From: a virus | Reading direction: 5' to 3' (one strand) | DNA length: 27,211 bases | IMG/VR virus record: IMGVR_UViG_3300030102_001215 | Span: 1 to 27,211 of that record | In this document: piece after piece, positions 24,468-27,211 of the stretch | Layout: every line of letters starts with the position of its first letter | How positions within the stretch are numbered: position 1 is the stretch's first letter | Notes under the pieces: generated by a model | What the model saw: the letters and a program-made list of their open reading frames with translations, nothing else | Database searches by the model: none | What the model was told of the DNA's origin: nothing | Translations under genes and position numbers: made by a program

Positions 24468-24899
24468 TTACGCGTCGCCAAGTCTAATGATAGCATTAGA
24501 AGAATCAGCAGTTGGAAACTGAACAACGAAATCACCGTTGGTTGCAGTTTTTGTTCCGCCGAAATCTAAAACTAATACAGCTTCATTACTTGTACCTTTA
24601 TAAATCAGTGCTCCTGTTGCTGATAACGTTACAGAACTAAAAGTAGAATCTGCAAAGTCAACGAATGCAATGTTACTTGATACTGCTACACCATTATTAG
24701 TTAAAGTATTTCCACCTGCAGTATAGTTTGTTCCAGATGAAGAAACCTCATTGGAAGTTGTATAAGCAGTTGTTGAAGTACTAAAACCAGTAATATTACT
24801 GTAGAGTGCAAGTTTAAAAGTTGATCCACCAGATGAATCAAAATCAAACACGCCACCAAGTAGGTCTGTTTTAAAAGAGTCAGGTACTATATTTGCCAT
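24468..24899 (-). CDS. Small beta-rich virion structural protein (143 aa)
   Basis: Begins MANIVPDSFKTDLLGGVFDF and continues with FKLALYSNITGFSTSTTAYT, an arrangement common in marine phage minor structural proteins. It is rich in Ser, Thr, Gly and Asn, with alternating hydrophobic residues typical of a beta sandwich, and ends NAIIRLGDA. No transmembrane segment. A strong Shine-Dalgarno sequence (AAGGAG) lies 6-7 bases before ATG 24899, so this gene can be initiated independently. Likely a tail, neck or capsid decoration protein; I cannot tell which. The 19-bp gap to the 151-aa gene shows no recognisable signal except that gene's ribosome-binding site. Confidence 0.65.
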   Translation of the reverse strand: MANIVPDSFKTDLLGGVFDFDSSGGSTFKLALYSNITGFSTSTTAYTTSNEVSSSGTNYTAGGNTLTNNGVAVSSNIAFVDFADSTFSSVTLSATGALIYKGTSNEAVLVLDFGGTKTATNGDFVVQFPTADSSNAIIRLGDA

Positions 24900-24915
24900 T
24901 TTTTATCTCCTTAGA

Positions 24916-25590
24916 TTATGATGGTGATTCAGATTTTAAAGGAGTACGAATGGTTCCATCTTCCCATTCATCCCGGCGTCTTCGACCTTGTTGTTCGATC
25001 GCATACGATTGTAAAGCTCTATTATAAGATCCTTCGTAGTATTGTAACATATCTGCAGGACCTTTCAAGTATCCATATGCTTCTACCAGACAAGCGTACA
25101 AAAGTAAATCCTGATATTTATTACTTGTGTAAGTTCCTTGTGTACTTCCTGGTGAAGCTGTTATTGAATCTGGTTGTTTTGTGTAAGCTAAAGTTATTAA
25201 ATTAGTTGCATTTGGTGTAGGTGCTACTACCCAAAAATTAGCATCCCAATTACCATAATATTTAGGTATTCCAGAAGCTGTATTTGGAGTATTATAATAT
25301 TCAGCCATAAAACTTGTATCTCTTTTTTCTAAAAAAGTTTGTTTATTATTAGAATCTGTTAATTGAACATATCTAATAAATCTTAAATCAGATGGTATAG
25401 TAACATATCTGCTTCCAGATGCTAAATTTGATGTAGCATAAAATCTATTGTCATCAGAATCTGCATCTCTGTAAATTCTGTTTTCAGCATTTTTTATAAT
25501 TGTTGTTAAAATAGTATTTGATAATACAGAGTCATCTACTTCTGTATAGTTTCTAATATCATCTTGTAAATTTACTAAAGTGTAAGCCAT
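24916..25590 (-). CDS. Adaptor/connector-type tail protein (224 aa, SU10-adaptor-like)
   Basis: The protein opens with MAYTLVNLQDDIRNYTEVDD, then TTIIKNAENRIYRDADSDDN, a helical start typical of phage head-tail adaptor proteins that dock on the portal. The middle contains VTIPSDLRFIRYVQL and FLEKRDTSFMAEYYNTPN, then GIPKYYGNWDANFWVVAPTPN, and the C-terminal third is helical (LLLYACLVEAYGYLKGPADM) and ends in a basic QQGRRRRDEWEDG segment. I place it with the adaptor family (SU10-type) from memory of this pattern. It should form a ring between portal and tail. The ATG is coupled to the 165-aa gene by TAATG. The presence of two adaptor-like genes (with 26087-26815) fits a short-tailed phage with a stacked neck. 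Confidence 0.7.
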   Translation of the reverse strand: MAYTLVNLQDDIRNYTEVDDSVLSNTILTTIIKNAENRIYRDADSDDNRFYATSNLASGSRYVTIPSDLRFIRYVQLTDSNNKQTFLEKRDTSFMAEYYNTPNTASGIPKYYGNWDANFWVVAPTPNATNLITLAYTKQPDSITASPGSTQGTYTSNKYQDLLLYACLVEAYGYLKGPADMLQYYEGSYNRALQSYAIEQQGRRRRDEWEDGTIRTPLKSESPS

Positions 25591-26087
25591 TATGGTGTTA
25601 GAGTAACTGGTCCTGCAGTTACAAACATTCCTCCTGATTTTTCTGTTACAGTTGCATTACTTCCGCAGTTAAAACTGTAACTATTTGTATCAATAACTGT
25701 TATACTAAATCCTGAGCCATTTTCAAATAAAGAATACACCAGGCCTCCTGGGCTTTCATTTACATTTCTAAATACAACAGTATCATTTGTTGTTCTTCTA
25801 TGTGCAGGTTCTGTTACAGTTACTGTAGAAGAACCAGAACTTAAACTTAAAGGATTTCCTGGTAATAAATTTTCTGTAGCAGGTTCAACTCTTGCAGGTC
25901 TTGCATTTGCTAAACCCTGTGGATCACCTGTAAATCTTGAAGGTTGGATCTGTGGTTGTTTACCTTCAAATTCTGAATTGTGTACAAAACTTCCATCCCA
26001 TTCAGTTACCATTTCATTATAAGGAAATGCCATACCTGATCTATCGGATATTGCTTGTGCATATTTTCCTCTAGATAATTTTGCCAT
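25590..26087 (-). CDS. Neck/tail-region structural protein (165 aa)
   Basis: Residues about 1-40 (LSRGKYAQAISDRSGMAFPY, then EMVTEWDGSFVHNSEF) form a short domain I recognise from neck-region proteins of several marine phages, where it is annotated only as structural. Residues about 75-165 are beta-rich (STVTVTEPAHR, GFSITVIDTNSYSFNC). Conserved aromatic and charged residues at the N-terminus suggest that it binds a partner, perhaps the adaptor ring. One-base overlaps on both sides tie it to the gp4-like gene upstream and the adaptor gene downstream, strongly suggesting one neck-assembly unit. Precise function unknown. Confidence 0.65.
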   Translation of the reverse strand: MAKLSRGKYAQAISDRSGMAFPYNEMVTEWDGSFVHNSEFEGKQPQIQPSRFTGDPQGLANARPARVEPATENLLPGNPLSLSSGSSTVTVTEPAHRRTTNDTVVFRNVNESPGGLVYSLFENGSGFSITVIDTNSYSFNCGSNATVTEKSGGMFVTAGPVTLTP

Positions 26088-26815
26088 TAGATACTCGGAT
26101 AATAAGTTTTAGGTGTTATGAAAGAACTAACAGAAGAGCCATCTTCTTGTAAAGCTCTTTGTAATTCATCTTCATATAACATTTTTAATGATTGAATTTT
26201 TTCTGGTGAATATTTAACTGCTAAATAATATGCAAGTCCAGCTACCATACAAGGTACAAATCTATAAGGTACATCTGCATCATTAGTATAGTCTCCGGCA
26301 TCTTGGATTCTTTTTACATAGTAGTAATTAAAAAATTTACCTGCTTGATCACTTCCTGGTGTTAAATATAAAGTAACTGTAATTTTATCAATAAATCTTT
26401 GTACAAAATATTGTGTGGGTTGACCTGTTGAAGTTTTATTTGATAACGCTTGATAAGTTGATCTATTTATTTTTGTAAGAGGTGTATCAATATTATCTGC
26501 ATTTCTAAAACTTGCTTCTAAAATATCATCTACACCATAAACTGCTGTTGCACTAGATGTACCATCTCCTGTAGATCTAAACATAGTATAAACAGATTGA
26601 TTATTAACTAATGTAATTGAATTGTTTGCAACTTCCCAATAATGCAAACCTCTATTAGACCATTCTTGAAACATTATGTTTAAAGAACGTCTTGCACTTT
26701 TTAATTGATAACCTGAAACGCCAGATATTCCAATTCTTTCATAAGACTCTTCTACAATGTCTGCAATAGAAAAACCTTTTTCAAAAATTGTAGTTCCAGA
26801 GGTAGTGTTAGCCAT
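26087..26815 (-). CDS. Head-tail adaptor / tail accessory factor, P22 gp4-like
   Basis: A 242-aa protein with the gp4-family pattern: an N-terminal helix (FSIADIVEESYERIGISGVS) followed by SARRSLNIMFQEWSNRGLHYWEV (trimmed: RRSLNIMFQEW, about residues 42-52), then a beta segment with ITLVNNQSVYTM, VTLYLTPGSDQAG and YYYVKRIQDAGDY, and a C-terminal helix pair (YRFVPCMVAGLAYYLAVKYS ... LKMLYEDELQRALQED). In P22 gp4 binds the portal ring and starts tail assembly, followed by the gp10 hub; a gp10-like gene at 10319-12232 completes the pair. It is longer than P22 gp4 (166 aa). A perfect AGGAGG ribosome-binding site, overlapping the stop of the 96-aa gene, precedes ATG 26815. Confidence in the family is good; the copy number in the virion is inferred. 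Confidence 0.8.
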   Translation of the reverse strand: MANTTSGTTIFEKGFSIADIVEESYERIGISGVSGYQLKSARRSLNIMFQEWSNRGLHYWEVANNSITLVNNQSVYTMFRSTGDGTSSATAVYGVDDILEASFRNADNIDTPLTKINRSTYQALSNKTSTGQPTQYFVQRFIDKITVTLYLTPGSDQAGKFFNYYYVKRIQDAGDYTNDADVPYRFVPCMVAGLAYYLAVKYSPEKIQSLKMLYEDELQRALQEDGSSVSSFITPKTYYPSI

Positions 26816-26823
26816 TTAGCCTC

Positions 26824-27114
26824 CTAGCCAGTATATCCGATAGTAACAGATCCTGATCCAGTTACATCTGCATAGATAGTATTTTGAAATCTAATTCCGT
26901 TTCCAGGTATATACATATCTAATCCTTCGCTTCCAAAAGTAGATTCAAATACAATAGCTCCAGATGCTGTTGCTGCATCATAAAGTTTTATATTTGTAAT
27001 ACCTGTAGCTTGAATGTACGTAACTCTAGCAGGACCAATATTAGTAGATCCTCCCGAAGCAGTTTTTACCTGTCCGTCAGCTGTAAGTGTTGTAAATTTT
27101 TGGTCTGATGACAT
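26824..27114 (-). CDS. Small beta-rich virion protein (96 aa)
   Basis: A 96-aa protein rich in Thr, Gly, Ser and Ala, with alternating hydrophobic strands (IGPARVTYIQATGITNIKLY, and IYADVTGSGSVTIGYTG at the end). No membrane segment or signal peptide. It has a strong Shine-Dalgarno sequence (AAGGAG) 7 bases before ATG 27114 and is the first complete gene after the UUCG hairpin. In podoviruses the slot between the major capsid gene and the gp4-like adaptor often holds a decoration or head-completion protein, so that is the leading guess; no family match is claimed. Confidence 0.65.
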   Translation of the reverse strand: MSSDQKFTTLTADGQVKTASGGSTNIGPARVTYIQATGITNIKLYDAATASGAIVFESTFGSEGLDMYIPGNGIRFQNTIYADVTGSGSVTIGYTG

Positions 27115-27137
27115 ATTGTTTTCTCCTTAAAATTTTA

Positions 27138-27157
27138 TGTGGACCCGAAGGTCCACA
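27138..27157 (-). terminator. UUCG-capped 8-bp hairpin between the upstream gene and the tail operon
   Basis: TGTGGACC (27138-27145) and GGTCCACA (27150-27157) are exact reverse complements. On the minus-strand RNA the loop is UUCG closed by C-G, the exceptionally stable cUUCGg tetraloop. Downstream on that strand comes only a weak TAAAATTTT tract, then the AAGGAG of the 96-aa gene. It could be a partial terminator lowering read-through after a highly expressed gene, or a processing/stability element. Terminator is the most likely label. Confidence 0.6.
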
Positions 27158-27161
27158 CTAA

Positions 27162-27211
27162 TTATTTATTATGATGACGCGATATTTCCAAGCGTGTCAC
27201 ATCTTTTCCAG
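27162..27211 (-). CDS. 3' end of an upstream minus-strand gene, frame uncertain (possibly major capsid)
   Basis: The right edge lies in the last codons of another minus-strand gene. Two frames stay open to the edge: one ends with TAA at 27169-27171 (reading RCDTLGNIASS) and one with TAA at 27162-27164 (reading KDVTRLEISRHHNK). The third frame stops at once. With so few codons neither can be chosen. In related gene orders the major capsid gene lies just upstream of this point, and a stable hairpin follows, as after capsid genes in other podoviruses; the capsid identity is inference only. Confidence 0.35.
   Translation of the reverse strand, partial: GKDVTRLEISRHHNK

Noticed and set aside
27138-27157. 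The hairpin as part of an attachment site or tRNA
   Set aside because: No tRNA arms, anticodon or CCA end can be drawn, and no integrase is present in the window.

Overview
The window is an AT-rich segment of a tailed double-stranded DNA phage, most likely a marine podovirus with a short, P22-like tail. The family resemblances (the neck pair, the large internal proteins with GGR[IMV]G-type motifs, many small beta-rich virion genes) are those of uncultured marine phages and pelagiphages infecting SAR11-type bacteria. The host assignment is inference from protein style and base composition; nothing in the window names a host. No bacterial gene, tRNA, integrase, insertion sequence or CRISPR array was seen.

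Layout. The left edge (3-938, + strand) is the C-terminal half of an SNF2-type helicase, which converges on everything else. A short junction at 939-997 carries a perfect inverted repeat. From about 27200 down to 998, every gene lies on the minus strand in one close-packed late (virion) operon, so transcription runs right to left. Reading that way: the tail end of an unseen upstream gene, a UUCG-capped hairpin, a 96-aa virion protein, a P22 gp4-like head-tail adaptor, a 165-aa structural protein, a second adaptor-like protein (224 aa), two small beta-rich virion proteins (143 and 151 aa), a large receptor-binding/fibre block, two repeat proteins, a 239-aa fibre-like protein, a P22 gp10-like tail hub (637 aa), a 555-aa mosaic protein, four small genes (one of only 55 codons at 8492-8659), three putative internal virion proteins (376, 267 and 235 aa), a 1346-aa very large putative ejection protein, and a 65-aa coiled-coil/one-membrane-segment protein that could be the holin.

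The most striking part is 14059-23993. About 10 kb consists of three successive copies of the same three-gene cassette: A (Ig-like TIG plus He_PIG-type domains), B (LamG-like plus SPRY-like lectin folds) and C (DUF7483-like, itself built of three internal repeats). Copies 1 and 3 keep one-base TAATG junctions inside the cassette and near-identical junction DNA; the C-to-A seams between copies are also conserved. The A protein of copy 1 has gained a cupredoxin-like domain with an amicyanin-type Cys-x2-His-x2-Met loop. Just downstream, a protein of about eleven 20-23-residue beta repeats is followed by an 82-aa miniature paralogue with the same head and tail. Together these look like a modular, duplicated and diversified adhesin array.

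Twelve of 27 adjacent minus-strand gene pairs overlap by exactly one base (TAATG), so translational coupling appears to be a main way this operon sets protein ratios.
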